A model generated the notes under the pieces. It was not told where the DNA came from and did not search any database. It was given only the letters and a program-made list of their open reading frames with translations. From NCBI RefSeq assembly GCF_004006395.2, contig NZ_CP029758.2, forward strand, positions 2,418,001 to 2,482,000: a DNA stretch of 64,000 nucleotides. Reading direction: 5' to 3'. This DNA comes from Clostridium sp. AWRP (lineage in GTDB: Bacteria; Bacillota; Clostridia; Clostridiales; Clostridiaceae). Made by a program: the position numbers and the translations under genes. Below are positions 34,243 through 43,577 of this stretch, in pieces; position 1 is the stretch's first letter, and each line of letters starts with the position of its first letter.

Positions 34243-35352
34243 TTATGCATTAGGTAGAGTGATAGTAAATGTAGTATGTCCACTCTCACTTTCTGCCTCT
34301 ATTGATCCCTTATGTCTTTCTATAATTTCTCTTGCAATAGCAAGCCCCAGTCCTGCTCCAGATGATTGACTTCTTGACTGATCTCTTCTATAAAACTTTT
34401 CAAATATAAGTTTTAATTCCTGCTTACTTATTACATCGCCATCATTTTCTACAAATAACTGTGTACTGCATTTTCCAACTTTCCCATTTATTTTTATAAT
34501 AGAATCCTTGTGACTATATGCTATAGCATTCTTTAATAAGTTGTTAAGCACCCTGGCAAATAGCGACCCGTCAACGTAAAGCTTCATATTAGGAGGAAGA
34601 TTTATATCAAATTTTAAGTCTTTATCACGAAGCATAGGATATAATTCTTCAGTCAACTGTTCTAAAAGAAAATCCGCATCTAATAAACTTTTATTCAAAG
34701 GAATTTCCTGAAGATTAAAGCGAGTAATATCAAAAAACTGATTTGTTAAATCTTCTAATCTATAGGCTTTTTTCAAAAGTTTTTTAATATAGTCCCTGCG
34801 CACGTCCTCTGGTATTTCGGATTCATCTAAAATTGTGAGATACCCAATGATGCTTGTAAGTGGAGTCTTTAAGTCATGTGCTAAATAGGTTACAAGGTCA
34901 TTTTTTTTGCTCATCTCTAGTGAGATTTCCTGCTTTACAAGGTCATTCTCATGCATAAGATTACTTATTTCTGAATCAATGATTTTTAATTCCTGAAACT
35001 TTTGTGGAACTTCTGCCTTTATTAATAAAGATATACGTTGTTCTATTTCAGCTATTGTCATTTTTCTCTCTCTATTCTTTGAATACTTTGATGTAAAATA
35101 AACAACAATTTCTAAAAGAAGGAAACCAAAAACAGCTATAAATGTTAATATATCTTTAAGCCGCGGCCAATAGAAAATACCTTTGGAGCGCTCTATTCCC
35201 AAAAATAATACCTTTTCTCTGTCAAATAATATTTCATTTTGAAAATATTCTGCTACTAACCCTTCAAATTCTAAATCAATGAGGAACAATAATATTATAA
35301 ACATGAAAAAAGCTAAAATATAATAATTCCATTTCCATTTTCTACGCTTCAA
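34243..35352 (-). CDS. Sensor histidine kinase (VanS-like)
   Basis: A 369-residue kinase. Two membrane helices (about 10-27 and 67-86) enclose a short outside loop of about 40 residues; after a coiled-coil linker comes the phosphoacceptor His159 (YLAHDLKTPLTSI), then the ATP domain with LKNAIAYS (N box), FEKFYRRDQSR and GAGLGLAIARE. The TTG start overlaps the regulator gene by 11 nt. The small sensor loop fits kinases that respond to envelope stress with help from a transporter; the ABC genes 33004-31770 are likely targets. Confidence 0.88.
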   Translation of the reverse strand: MKRRKWKWNYYILAFFMFIILLFLIDLEFEGLVAEYFQNEILFDREKVLFLGIERSKGIFYWPRLKDILTFIAVFGFLLLEIVVYFTSKYSKNRERKMTIAEIEQRISLLIKAEVPQKFQELKIIDSEISNLMHENDLVKQEISLEMSKKNDLVTYLAHDLKTPLTSIIGYLTILDESEIPEDVRRDYIKKLLKKAYRLEDLTNQFFDITRFNLQEIPLNKSLLDADFLLEQLTEELYPMLRDKDLKFDINLPPNMKLYVDGSLFARVLNNLLKNAIAYSHKDSIIKINGKVGKCSTQLFVENDGDVISKQELKLIFEKFYRRDQSRSQSSGAGLGLAIAREIIERHKGSIEAESESGHTTFTITLPNA

Positions 35353-36031
35353 TTATATATCCCACCCCCCAAACAGTTTTAATATATTGAGGATGTTCAA
35401 AAGGGTCCTCCATTTTTTCTCTTAAGTTTCGAATGTGAACTGTTATTGTATTTGTAGATTTTGAATAATACTCATTTTTCCATAACAAATGAAGCAATTT
35501 TTCTCCACTTAAGACTTGTCCTTTATTTAATAATAATGTTTCAAGAAGCTTAAATTCTGTAGGTGTTAGTTTTAGCTCCATGCCATTTAGATTAACATGT
35601 CTACTTTTTGTATCTAAGATTAAACCTTTATAATATATAGTGCTATCTTCCTTTGTGTCTTCTCCATATTCCTTGTATCGTCTAAGCTGAGCTTTAATCC
35701 TTGCCATAACTTCCAAAGGATTAAAAGGCTTAGTTATATAATCATCCGCACCATAAGTAAGTCCTATTATTTTATCTTGATCTGCTGTCTTTGCAGTAAT
35801 CATTATTATAGGATACTTATATTTTGTGCGTATACTTTTGCAAATGTTTAACCCATTTATATCTGGCAGCATTAAATCCAAAATAACTAAATCTGGCTTT
35901 TTATCTTCAAGAATTTCAAAAGCTCGCTTGCCATTTTCAGCTTCCCATATTTCGAAGGATTCAGCTTTTAAATATATTTTTAATATATCTCGAATGTCTT
36001 CATCATCTTCCACAATCAAAATTTTCTCCAT
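35342..36031 (-). CDS. OmpR-family response regulator (VanR-like)
   Basis: A 229-residue regulator: receiver domain with acidic pair Glu8-Asp9-Asp10, phosphoacceptor Asp52 (VILDLMLPDING) and Lys in YITKPF; then a winged-helix DNA-binding domain (about 130-227) with LTPTEFKLLETLLLNKGQVL. It resembles VanR and other regulators of cell-envelope resistance genes. The ATG follows GGAGGGATTAA. It is first in the operon with the sensor kinase. Confidence 0.9.
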   Translation of the reverse strand: MEKILIVEDDEDIRDILKIYLKAESFEIWEAENGKRAFEILEDKKPDLVILDLMLPDINGLNICKSIRTKYKYPIIMITAKTADQDKIIGLTYGADDYITKPFNPLEVMARIKAQLRRYKEYGEDTKEDSTIYYKGLILDTKSRHVNLNGMELKLTPTEFKLLETLLLNKGQVLSGEKLLHLLWKNEYYSKSTNTITVHIRNLREKMEDPFEHPQYIKTVWGVGYIIEA

Positions 36032-36056
36032 TTAATCCCTCCATGGCATTCTATAT

Positions 36057-36365
36057 TTACAGGTATTTTACTGAAACCCCTTTGCTTCCAAATCTTTCTC
36101 CTATAAAAGGTAATTTGGCTTTTTGATATATAAGTACCTCATCATCTCTTATTTCCAGGCCTTTTTCTATAAGTACCTTTATTCCTTTATAACTATAACT
36201 GTTAAATATCTTTTCATTTACTTTAAAATCTTTTATAAATTCTACAGTTATTTCTCTTACATCCATAGAGAAACATCCTCCTGGTGCAGAAATACTCCTT
36301 ACTACAAAATCCCCTTCTTTTTCCTTTGCATAACTTAGGGCTTTATCTTCAATAGTTATATTCAC
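36057..36365 (-). CDS. Small hypothetical protein, possibly HesB/IscA-like fold
   Basis: A 102-residue protein. The strand-rich pattern and the APGGCFSMD turn (about 27-35) recall the HesB/IscA-like 'CC/Se motif' proteins found in anaerobes, but only one cysteine is present and the C-terminal C-G-C of IscA is missing. I consider this a fold guess. The GTG start follows AAAGGGGTCGGTATT. It lies between the response regulator and the radical SAM gene with short gaps. Confidence 0.55.
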   Translation of the reverse strand: MNITIEDKALSYAKEKEGDFVVRSISAPGGCFSMDVREITVEFIKDFKVNEKIFNSYSYKGIKVLIEKGLEIRDDEVLIYQKAKLPFIGERFGSKGVSVKYL

Positions 36366-36390
36366 AATACCGACCCCTTTTTAAATATAT

Positions 36391-38103
36391 TTATTCGTAA
36401 AATAAATATATCTCTTTATCATTTTCAATATCAAATACTACATACCCTTCTTTTTTCTCCAATACAGAATCATTTAAAAATCTTTCTATATTTATAAAAA
36501 ACTTTTCTATATGATATTTTTTTGATACCTCTATAAATCCATCCTCAATTTTAGCTTTTATATTTTTTTCTTCTTCCTTATTTCTTTCTCTCATTAAAAA
36601 ATCTGGAAGCCATTTTTTCTTATTAAATTTCAAGTAATCGTACTTTATTATCTCTTCTAATTCAATATTTTTTTCATTTAAACACTCATTTTCAAATTCT
36701 ATAAATACCCTATAGTAATCTGAGGAAGATATACTTTTATTTAAATATCCTTTATTATAAAAAAACTTTCCAAGTTCATAGTAAAAATCAAAAGCTGTTT
36801 TAAATTTAGGTACAAAATAATTTAGTATATTTCTAAATTTGCCAGAATTATAGTATTTATCAAAGACCTCCTCTATTCTTTTCAATATAACAATTTCATC
36901 ATAACTTATACTATCCGTCTTTAATATTTCATAAGGAGCATAGGGTGAATACACCATTCCCCATTTGGAAACTTCTTTTATCATAGATGAACCTTTTAAT
37001 AACTTTAAAAATCCAAGTTGAAGAGCCTCTGGCTTTATAGAATATACATCATTAAAAGATTTTTTAAAGGACTCAAAATCTTCTCCAGGAAGTCCTGCTA
37101 TTAAATCAAGATGCTGATTTATGTTGTGATACTTTTGAACTTTCTTCACCCTGTCATATATATAATTAAATTTAACATATCTATTTATATTATTTAACAC
37201 AGTGTCATTTGTAGTTTGTACTCCTACTTCAAGTTGGATTCTTCCTTTAGGAGCTGTATTAAGAAGTTTTATTTCTTCATCTTTTAAAACATCTGCAGAA
37301 ATCTCAAAGTGAAATGTAGCATCTGTATCTGCATTTATTACAAATTTCCAAATTCCCATAGCAAATTCATAATTACAATTAAAAGTTCTATCTACAAATT
37401 TTATTAGCTTTATATCCTTGTCCATTAAAAATTTAAGTTCTTTTTTTACTCTCTCTATATTTAAAAATCTTACTTCTGAACTAGTTGAAGAAAGACAATA
37501 TTTACATTTAAAGGGACATCCTCTGCTAGCTTCATAATATACAATTTTATTTTTCAAATTATCTTCTTTTGTATAGGGAAATACTATATTGTTCATATCC
37601 ATTGGTTCTCTTTGTTCATTCAAAATTACACTTTTATTTTGTTTGAAGCAAAGACCCTTTATATCTCTCAATTCTGAGAAAAATTCTTTATTATCAACTT
37701 TTCCTGAAGTCTCAAAATATTTTGTCCTGAGTTTTACAAATTCATAGTAGGTTTCTTCTCCTTCACCTACTATTACATACTCTCCTGGCATGTTTTTCAA
37801 AAATCTATCACTATCATAAGACACCTCAGGTCCCCCATACAAAATTTCCACTTTAGGATTTATAAGTTTAATGAGTACTGCTAAAGATTTTATGTATTCT
37901 ATATTCCATATGTAACAGGAGAAAGCCACTACATCTGGTTTCTCCCCTATAATTTCCTCTAATACTTTTTCCCTTCTATCATTTATAGTAAATTCCTTTA
38001 TAATACAATTATAATTGAGTTTTTTTGTATAAGCCTTTAAATATCTCACTGCTAAATTGCTGTGAATAAACTTTGAATTAAGTGCTGCTAATAGTACCTT
38101 CAT
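36391..38103 (-). CDS. B12-binding radical SAM protein (DUF4080 type)
   Basis: A 570-residue enzyme. The N-terminal B12-binding Rossmann domain (about 1-135) has ILYGGPEVS and the VVGEGEETYYEF motif; the radical SAM core carries the CPFKCKYC cluster motif (about 195-202) and an Elp3-like barrel; the last 150 residues fit DUF4080. Members of this broad class methylate or rearrange unactivated carbons, but the substrate is unknown. ATG at 38103 follows TTGGAGACTTATATT; a TTG five codons earlier is in the ribosome site. It may form an operon with 38134-38661, 30 nt upstream. Confidence 0.85.
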   Translation of the reverse strand: MKVLLAALNSKFIHSNLAVRYLKAYTKKLNYNCIIKEFTINDRREKVLEEIIGEKPDVVAFSCYIWNIEYIKSLAVLIKLINPKVEILYGGPEVSYDSDRFLKNMPGEYVIVGEGEETYYEFVKLRTKYFETSGKVDNKEFFSELRDIKGLCFKQNKSVILNEQREPMDMNNIVFPYTKEDNLKNKIVYYEASRGCPFKCKYCLSSTSSEVRFLNIERVKKELKFLMDKDIKLIKFVDRTFNCNYEFAMGIWKFVINADTDATFHFEISADVLKDEEIKLLNTAPKGRIQLEVGVQTTNDTVLNNINRYVKFNYIYDRVKKVQKYHNINQHLDLIAGLPGEDFESFKKSFNDVYSIKPEALQLGFLKLLKGSSMIKEVSKWGMVYSPYAPYEILKTDSISYDEIVILKRIEEVFDKYYNSGKFRNILNYFVPKFKTAFDFYYELGKFFYNKGYLNKSISSSDYYRVFIEFENECLNEKNIELEEIIKYDYLKFNKKKWLPDFLMRERNKEEEKNIKAKIEDGFIEVSKKYHIEKFFINIERFLNDSVLEKKEGYVVFDIENDKEIYLFYE

Positions 38104-38133
38104 AATATAAGTCTCCAATCCTTTTTAGTTGTC

Positions 38134-38661
38134 CTAGCTTTTACAAACCAAGTTCTTTTTTTCAGCCTTTATATAATAAAGTCCGTCAGAATTTCTACAT
38201 TCTAAAATTTTAAAATAATTATCTAGCAGTCGTATAGTACTTTCCTTAGAATTATCTTTTAAAATGTTAAAATCTCTTATTTTTATTTTTTTCAGTTTTC
38301 CTCCAGGTATTAATATCTTTATATCTGCATTAAAAATTTTTCTATACCCTTTATCAATATCCCATATATGGATAATCCCGTTTTTTGCCAAACGGCTGTA
38401 TATATCTTTTATAAAATTTTTCTTTTTAAATTTTACCCATAATTTATTAAAGGAAAATAATAATATACAATTATCATAATAATCTTCTTTTATATTTTTG
38501 CCTTCTTCTTTCCCACTTACATATTCCACATTTATATTATCATTAAATTCCTTATATATATTATAAATTATGCCTTGATTATCCATACCTATATCCAACA
38601 AATTTCCTTTGAATATTTCTTTTTCCATATTTATAAATATATCCTTACTCAATTTAATCAC
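38134..38661 (-). CDS. Methyltransferase-like hypothetical protein
   Basis: A 175-residue basic protein. GNLLDIGMDNQGIIYNIYKE (about 19-38) resembles motif I of class I SAM methyltransferases, and NGIIHIWDIDKGYRK (about 93-107) resembles motif post III, but the glycine-rich GxGxG loop is poor, so catalytic ability is doubtful. GTG at 38661 is very close to its ribosome site AAAGGATA; a TTG three codons on is an alternative. It sits directly ahead of the radical SAM gene, and a shared role is possible. Confidence 0.5.
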   Translation of the reverse strand: MIKLSKDIFINMEKEIFKGNLLDIGMDNQGIIYNIYKEFNDNINVEYVSGKEEGKNIKEDYYDNCILLFSFNKLWVKFKKKNFIKDIYSRLAKNGIIHIWDIDKGYRKIFNADIKILIPGGKLKKIKIRDFNILKDNSKESTIRLLDNYFKILECRNSDGLYYIKAEKKNLVCKS

Positions 38662-38751
38662 TATCCTTTACTAACATATATAAAAAGAGTTAAATCCCTA
38701 TTATATATGTTCTGTAAAAGCGGAAAAAATCCTCCAGTTTATGGGAAAATA

Positions 38752-39456
38752 TTAAAGTTTTTTTAGTTCACCATAGTATTTAATCATAAAGCCTGCTGTA
38801 GTTCTCTCAGCTTCTTTTATAATAGCTGCAGCTACTTTAGAATATCTTTCATCTCTAGATTGTATATCTATATTTTTCATATATACACTGTTAGCCATTA
38901 TTGCATTGTTTTTTACAAAATCTTCCACTTCATTATATACTATAGCACCCTCTTCAGCTACAAAAGAATAATCTGTCATAAGCCTTCCTATTATCCACAG
39001 CTCAAATCTTCTATGGCTGCTCAAAAGTTTATTATTTACATGATGAGGGACTGTTACATCTTGAATAAGGTGGCAGGATGCACCAAAATAAAATAGAGCT
39101 CTTTCCACTTCTTTATTCTTTAGAAATTGTATTGACTTATCATAATATTTCTCACATTCTGTAAGTGCATTCGAAAATCCATATAACCCTTTTCCTTTAC
39201 TCACATGGTAGAAATGATTTGAACTTTTAAAGTCCTGATCTGCCCATGTAACTCCTGCATTTAACCTTTTAACATGTTTTCTAAAAAAATTATACTCTTC
39301 CATATAATTATCATTTTTTAATATTTCAATAGCACGTATGATTATAAATTTGTGAACAGTACAATTAGTTTTCATAATTTTTTTCTTAAGTGGGTTAACT
39401 GCAAAAAATATTTTTCTTACAGCACTTCCATAGGTTTTTTCAATTTCTTGTTTCAT
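38752..39456 (-). CDS. Zinc-dependent phospholipase C fold protein without signal peptide
   Basis: A 234-residue all-helical protein. The zinc ligands of clostridial/Bacillus phospholipase C can be placed in order: His in TVHKF, Asp in WADQDF, His in SNHFYH, His-x3-Asp-x5-His in CHLIQDVTVPHH, and His-x3-Glu in HRRFE. Secreted PLC has a signal peptide and uses the mature N-terminal Trp as a ligand; here the N-terminus (MKQEIEKTYGSAVRKIF) is hydrophilic and no cleavage is expected, so the protein seems cytoplasmic. The C-terminal PLAT domain of alpha-toxin is absent. The ATG follows AAAGAGGAGATTGTAGTTAG. Substrate unknown. Confidence 0.8.
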   Translation of the reverse strand: MKQEIEKTYGSAVRKIFFAVNPLKKKIMKTNCTVHKFIIIRAIEILKNDNYMEEYNFFRKHVKRLNAGVTWADQDFKSSNHFYHVSKGKGLYGFSNALTECEKYYDKSIQFLKNKEVERALFYFGASCHLIQDVTVPHHVNNKLLSSHRRFELWIIGRLMTDYSFVAEEGAIVYNEVEDFVKNNAIMANSVYMKNIDIQSRDERYSKVAAAIIKEAERTTAGFMIKYYGELKKL

Positions 39457-39496
39457 CTAACTACAATCTCCTCTTTAATTTAAATATACACTTAAA

Positions 39497-40804
39497 TCAA
39501 CGTCCTTGAACTTTTAAAATTAATATTATTCCAAGTACTGTTGTCATAAGTATGTATGGATAAATTTTTTTATTTATCTCTGAAACTTTTTTAACCTTAC
39601 CTCTTTTTATACTATATAAATAACCTTCTTTACCGTCAAGTAATAATAAAGATTTATCATATATTTTTATACTTGAAATTTTAGTTCTTCCATTAAATTT
39701 AACTTTTTCCTTCGGTAAACCTGTTTCTCGAAAGCTATATACTATATTATCAATTTTATCATAAAAAAATATACAATTTCTATCGCTTAAGTCACCTTTT
39801 GAATCCACCGCAAGAGTTCCAATACTACTCACTGTTTTATGCTGATATATAGGAGCTTGTGGATTTGTTGTAGGGTGATTGTCCAGTATAAATTGCAGTG
39901 AAGAGTTTTTCACACTTTTAAATTTAGGCGAAGTAACTGGATCTCCCCCACTATAATCTGGCCATCCATACCATCTTCCCTTTTTTACTTCATATATATA
40001 ATCTGTATCTCCAATAACAGGTCTGCTGCCTCTATTTTCCATTCCACCTACAGCACATATTAATTTACTACTATCTGTAAAATCCATTCCTGTAACATTC
40101 CTTATTCCCCAGGCAAAAGTATCACTTGTCCCGCTTTCCAAATTATATATTATAATGCAAGCATTTCCTGGGAAATGTGCTGGAACTATTTGACCTTTTA
40201 TACTTTTAGTATTATAGCTTTGAAAAGCACCTGTCTTACTCTTTCCAAAATTTATTCCCCCAAGAGTTATATTCTCCGGGCTCATATCATGGGCGTAAAG
40301 ATTGCCGTTTACCCATTTATTATCATCTCCTACTACACCTGAATTAGTAGCAGAACCTATGGAAATATATAAACATCCATTGCTTACTTTTACTAAGCTG
40401 TCCTTATAATCACCATAATTAGGCAATCCTCTTATTAAAATTGTATTTTTACCTTCATTCATATTATAGCAATATATACTATCTCCCGAAGAATAATATA
40501 GCTTGCCCTTATAATAATCCATGCTGTGAATATTCAAATTTGAATTTTTCAATATGTCATAACTTTCCCCGTTATCTTTTATAATCTGTATTCTATTACT
40601 ATATGCTATGTAATAATTTTGTTTTTCATCTTTTGTAAAGTCAACTGCACTTTTTAATCTGGAATACTTTAAATCATAACTTAGAGTATTGTCCTTCATT
40701 TGAACTTCAACTTTATAATGAGTTTTAGAAAAATAATTTACAATTACAAAAGTTAACACAAATACAACTATAGTTGTAAATAAAATTTTTATAATTTTTT
40801 TCAT
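39497..40804 (-). CDS. Membrane-anchored glucose/sorbosone dehydrogenase-like beta-propeller
   Basis: A 435-residue protein with an N-terminal membrane anchor (about 3-24), a beta-propeller domain outside the cell and a second hydrophobic helix near the C-terminus (about 408-426). FAWGIRNVTGMDF, the YEVKKGRWYGWPDYSGGDP block and the PGNACIIIYNLESG region match the GSDH/YliI family of PQQ-type sugar dehydrogenases. PQQ synthesis is unusual in clostridia, so activity or cofactor is uncertain. ATG at 40804 follows TTGAGGAGAGTAGTGTAT; a TTG six codons earlier is inside the ribosome site. Confidence 0.8.
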   Translation of the reverse strand: MKKIIKILFTTIVVFVLTFVIVNYFSKTHYKVEVQMKDNTLSYDLKYSRLKSAVDFTKDEKQNYYIAYSNRIQIIKDNGESYDILKNSNLNIHSMDYYKGKLYYSSGDSIYCYNMNEGKNTILIRGLPNYGDYKDSLVKVSNGCLYISIGSATNSGVVGDDNKWVNGNLYAHDMSPENITLGGINFGKSKTGAFQSYNTKSIKGQIVPAHFPGNACIIIYNLESGTSDTFAWGIRNVTGMDFTDSSKLICAVGGMENRGSRPVIGDTDYIYEVKKGRWYGWPDYSGGDPVTSPKFKSVKNSSLQFILDNHPTTNPQAPIYQHKTVSSIGTLAVDSKGDLSDRNCIFFYDKIDNIVYSFRETGLPKEKVKFNGRTKISSIKIYDKSLLLLDGKEGYLYSIKRGKVKKVSEINKKIYPYILMTTVLGIILILKVQGR

Positions 40805-40851
40805 ATACACTACTCTCCTCAAAATTATAGATCCTAGAATATATATATTAA

Positions 40852-40892
40852 AAAAGAACCCTGCATATGAATAACTAAATGCAGAGTCCTTT
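40852..40892 (-). terminator. Terminator after the rubrerythrin-like gene
   Basis: AAAAGRACYCTGCAT-type arms (AAAAGAACCCTGCAT against ATGCAGAGTCCTTTT, one mismatch) close an 11-nt loop, with a T-run on the minus strand. Confidence 0.8.
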
Positions 40893-40924
40893 TAATTTTA
40901 ATATATGGTTTATAAATTTTTAGC

Positions 40925-41488
40925 TTATTTTTTATCTGTAAGCTGTATATGTATTTTTTCTACATATGCTAGTACATTAAATACATCTCTAATTTTATTA
41001 TCTTCCATACGGTTAGCATACTTTTCATAGTATTCCACTGCATGTTTTTCCCTTTTACATGCCATTTCAAGCAATTTACCATTACCTGCGTATTTGGAGT
41101 AATCTAATTTTTTGAGATTAGGTTCAGAAGTAAATCCTCCTATTTTCTTGTGCACTGAAGCATGCATATACTCTATTTTAGAAAGTGCTTTAAACATATC
41201 TTTTATTTTTGAATCTTCAGCTAATTTCGAAGCTTCTTTATAAAAATCTCCATTAAATACTTCTAGCTTAAACGCATTACTCACTATTTTTAAATGCCAT
41301 TCATCCAAATTATGTCCTAAAGTTTTGATTTTATTTTCATCTTCAACTAAATATCTTACAGGAGCTCCACAAAAAGGGCAAAACATTATGTTTCCTGAAG
41401 AGTTTTTTCTAAGAAAAGCCTCCTTATTGAAAAAATAATTTTTATCATCTATAACCATACCACAGATGCTGCAAATTAATTTATTCAT
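40925..41488 (-). CDS. Rubrerythrin-like protein with N-terminal zinc ribbon
   Basis: A 187-residue protein. Two CxxC pairs (CSIC near residue 6 and CPFC near 38) form a zinc ribbon or rubredoxin-like unit, followed by a ferritin-like four-helix domain (about 65-187) with FYKEASKLAE, KIEYMHASVH and KREKHAVEYYEKYAN, holding ExxH-type ligands. The order (metal-Cys unit first) is that of 'reverse' rubrerythrins of clostridia, which act in peroxide and O2 defence. The spacing of the first domain is longer than a standard rubredoxin. ATG at 41488 follows AAAGGATTGTTTTTG. Confidence 0.75.
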   Translation of the reverse strand: MNKLICSICGMVIDDKNYFFNKEAFLRKNSSGNIMFCPFCGAPVRYLVEDENKIKTLGHNLDEWHLKIVSNAFKLEVFNGDFYKEASKLAEDSKIKDMFKALSKIEYMHASVHKKIGGFTSEPNLKKLDYSKYAGNGKLLEMACKREKHAVEYYEKYANRMEDNKIRDVFNVLAYVEKIHIQLTDKK

Positions 41489-41649
41489 CAAAAACAATCC
41501 TTTCTATCATGAATTTTCCTACAACTTTGTAATTTAAATTTAGTATATCACAAAATGCCTAGTAGAAACTTTTATGAGTAAAAAGAATATACTTCAAATC
41601 CTTATCATAATTATTAATATTAATTCTAATTTTAATTACAGGAGTTTTT

Positions 41650-42987
41650 ATGAAAAGAGACAGGTTTTTAAAAAATTCACTTATTTTAATTTGTTCAAAT
41701 TTAATTACTTCTATATTTGCATTTATATTTCCCATAATATTATCTAGAGAACTTGGTGCTGAAGGAATAGGTCTCTATGGACTAATAATGCCTATATATG
41801 ATTTGTTCATATGCCTTATATCGGGAGGTATGGTAGCGGCCATTTCTAAAATAGCTGCTGTATATTTTAGCAAAGATGATTTTAATAATTTAAATAATTC
41901 CATAGATGCATCTCTAACTTTTAATTCACTCTTTGCCTTACTTATAGTCTGTACCGTCTTTATAAATGCTCCTTACATAGGTACTAAAATAGTAGATGAC
42001 CCTAGATCGGTACATGCCCTGCAGGTTATGTGTCCAGCTATGTTTTTTATAGCTTTGTCTTCCATATTAAAAGGATATTTTTATGGAATATCTGAAGTTA
42101 AAATACCTGCACTTATAGATATATCGGAAAAATTCCTCCGCATTGTCATAATAATTAGCATAATAACTATATTTTCCTTAAAAGATGTAAGCAGCACTGT
42201 AACAGCAGCTTACATAACTTTAACTATAGGAGAATTTATAAGTTTTATATTACTTTACATACTGTATAAAACTAGAAGGAGAAAATTTAGATCTAGTTCT
42301 TCAGATCCCGAGGAAAAACTTCAGCTTTTATTCAATATACTGGTACTATCTTTTCCCCTTTGTTTAAATGGATTTTTGTCTACTGCACTTGGTGCTGTCT
42401 CTACACTTATAACTCCAAGAAGGCTTGTAGCATCTGGCATAGAGTACAACTTAGCCCTAGCTATGATAGGCAAATTTGACGGCATGGCTTTAAATATAAT
42501 ATTTTTTCCAATTACAATTATAAATTCCATATCCATGGTTCTTATTCCAGATTTATCAGAAAAAATGAGCCGTAAAAATTACTGGTCTATAGAAAAAAGA
42601 ATTCATCAAATTATAAAAGTATCTTTGTTTTTAGGTATCTGTACCATGGTAATTTGCCTTTTCACTGGAGATTACTTAGGACAATTATTTTATAATAGAA
42701 ATGACCTGGGAAATTATATAAAATTTGCTTCATTAGCTGCTCCTGTTACCTTTATCTCCTTCTCTACTTTTGGTATTTTAAATGGCATTGGCAAACAAAA
42801 TATACTATTAAAAAACTCTTTGATTTCTGCCATTTTAGAAGTCATATTAATATACATACTTGCAGGCATATCATGGATAAATATATACAGTACTGGAATA
42901 AGTTTAATGATAACTTCATCCACCACTTTAATTTTAAACATGAAAGAAATAAAAAAAAGCAGCAGAAGCTGCTGTCATATTCTATAA
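41650..42987 (+). CDS. SpoVB/MATE-like polysaccharide or lipid flippase
   Basis: A 445-residue protein of 12 to 14 membrane helices in the MVF/polysaccharide-transport superfamily. LSRELGAEGIGLYGLIMPIY (about 31-50) is the typical first-helix motif of SpoVB-like proteins. SpoVB moves lipid-linked peptidoglycan precursors across the membrane for the spore cortex; clostridia have several paralogs, so I do not assign the gene symbol. The ATG follows ACAGGAGTTTTT. It is convergent with the riboflavin operon. Confidence 0.85.
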   Translation: MKRDRFLKNSLILICSNLITSIFAFIFPIILSRELGAEGIGLYGLIMPIYDLFICLISGGMVAAISKIAAVYFSKDDFNNLNNSIDASLTFNSLFALLIVCTVFINAPYIGTKIVDDPRSVHALQVMCPAMFFIALSSILKGYFYGISEVKIPALIDISEKFLRIVIIISIITIFSLKDVSSTVTAAYITLTIGEFISFILLYILYKTRRRKFRSSSSDPEEKLQLLFNILVLSFPLCLNGFLSTALGAVSTLITPRRLVASGIEYNLALAMIGKFDGMALNIIFFPITIINSISMVLIPDLSEKMSRKNYWSIEKRIHQIIKVSLFLGICTMVICLFTGDYLGQLFYNRNDLGNYIKFASLAAPVTFISFSTFGILNGIGKQNILLKNSLISAILEVILIYILAGISWINIYSTGISLMITSSTTLILNMKEIKKSSRSCCHIL

Positions 42988-43092
42988 TCAATTCACAATT
43001 CACAGTTCACAATGCACAATTTCAGTAGATTTTCTGTGGCAACAGAAAATCATCCTTAATTGTGAATTGTGCATCGTTCATTGTGAATTGAT
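42988..43092. repeat. Large inverted repeat filling a convergent gap
   Basis: Arms TCAATTCACAATTCACAGTT... and its near-complement ...CATTGTGAATTGA flank a central hairpin (GATTTTCTGT with ACAGAAAATC). The element begins at the flippase stop and ends at the ribH stop, so it also acts as the only candidate terminator for both genes. The TTCACAATTCACA phrase is typical of small clostridial palindromic elements. Confidence 0.75.
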
Positions 43093-43554
43093 TTAAAACT
43101 GTTTCATCAAATTTGCCATTTCTATAGCTGACATAGCTCCATCATATCCTTTATTTCCACCTTTAGTTCCTGCTCTTTCTACGGCTTGCTCTATATTATC
43201 TGTGGTGAGGACACTAAATATCACTGGCATACCACTTTCAAGGGAAACACTTGCCACTCCCTTTGATACTTCATTTGATACATAATCAAAATGAGGTGTC
43301 TGTCCTCTTATTACTGCTCCCAGACAAATAACTGCATCATACTTTTTAGAGAAAGCCATTTTTTTTGAAACCATCGGTATTTCAAAGGCTCCTGGAACCC
43401 AGGCTACCTCAATGTCTTCTTCGCATGCTCCATGTCTTTTTAAACAGTCTAAAGCACCCTCTAGCAATTTTGTACCTATAAATTCATTAAATCTTGCAAT
43501 TACAATTCCAAATTTTAAACCTTCTGCAACTAATTTTCCTTCATATGTCTTCAT
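43093..43554 (-). CDS. ribH: 6,7-dimethyl-8-ribityllumazine synthase
   Basis: A 153-residue subunit of the capsid-like enzyme joining ribityl-aminopyrimidine with dihydroxybutanone phosphate. Active-site regions are ARFNEFIG (about 20-27), [10 protein letters not shown] (about 52-61) and [15 protein letters not shown] with the catalytic His (about 78-92). Last gene of the riboflavin operon. The ATG follows AAAAGAGAGGATTATTT. Confidence 0.97.
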   Translation of the reverse strand: MKTYEGKLVAEGLKFGIVIARFNEFIGTKLLEGALDCLKRHGACEEDIEVAWVPGAFEIPMVSKKMAFSKKYDAVICLGAVIRGQTPHFDYVSNEVSKGVASVSLESGMPVIFSVLTTDNIEQAVERAGTKGGNKGYDGAMSAIEMANLMKQF

Positions 43555-43577
43555 AAATAATCCTCTCTTTTCTATTT

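Noticed and set aside
42988..43092. CRISPR-like short repeats (TTCACAATTCAC)
   Set aside because: The repeats are degenerate, lack spacers of even length and form one inverted repeat, not an array; no cas genes are present.
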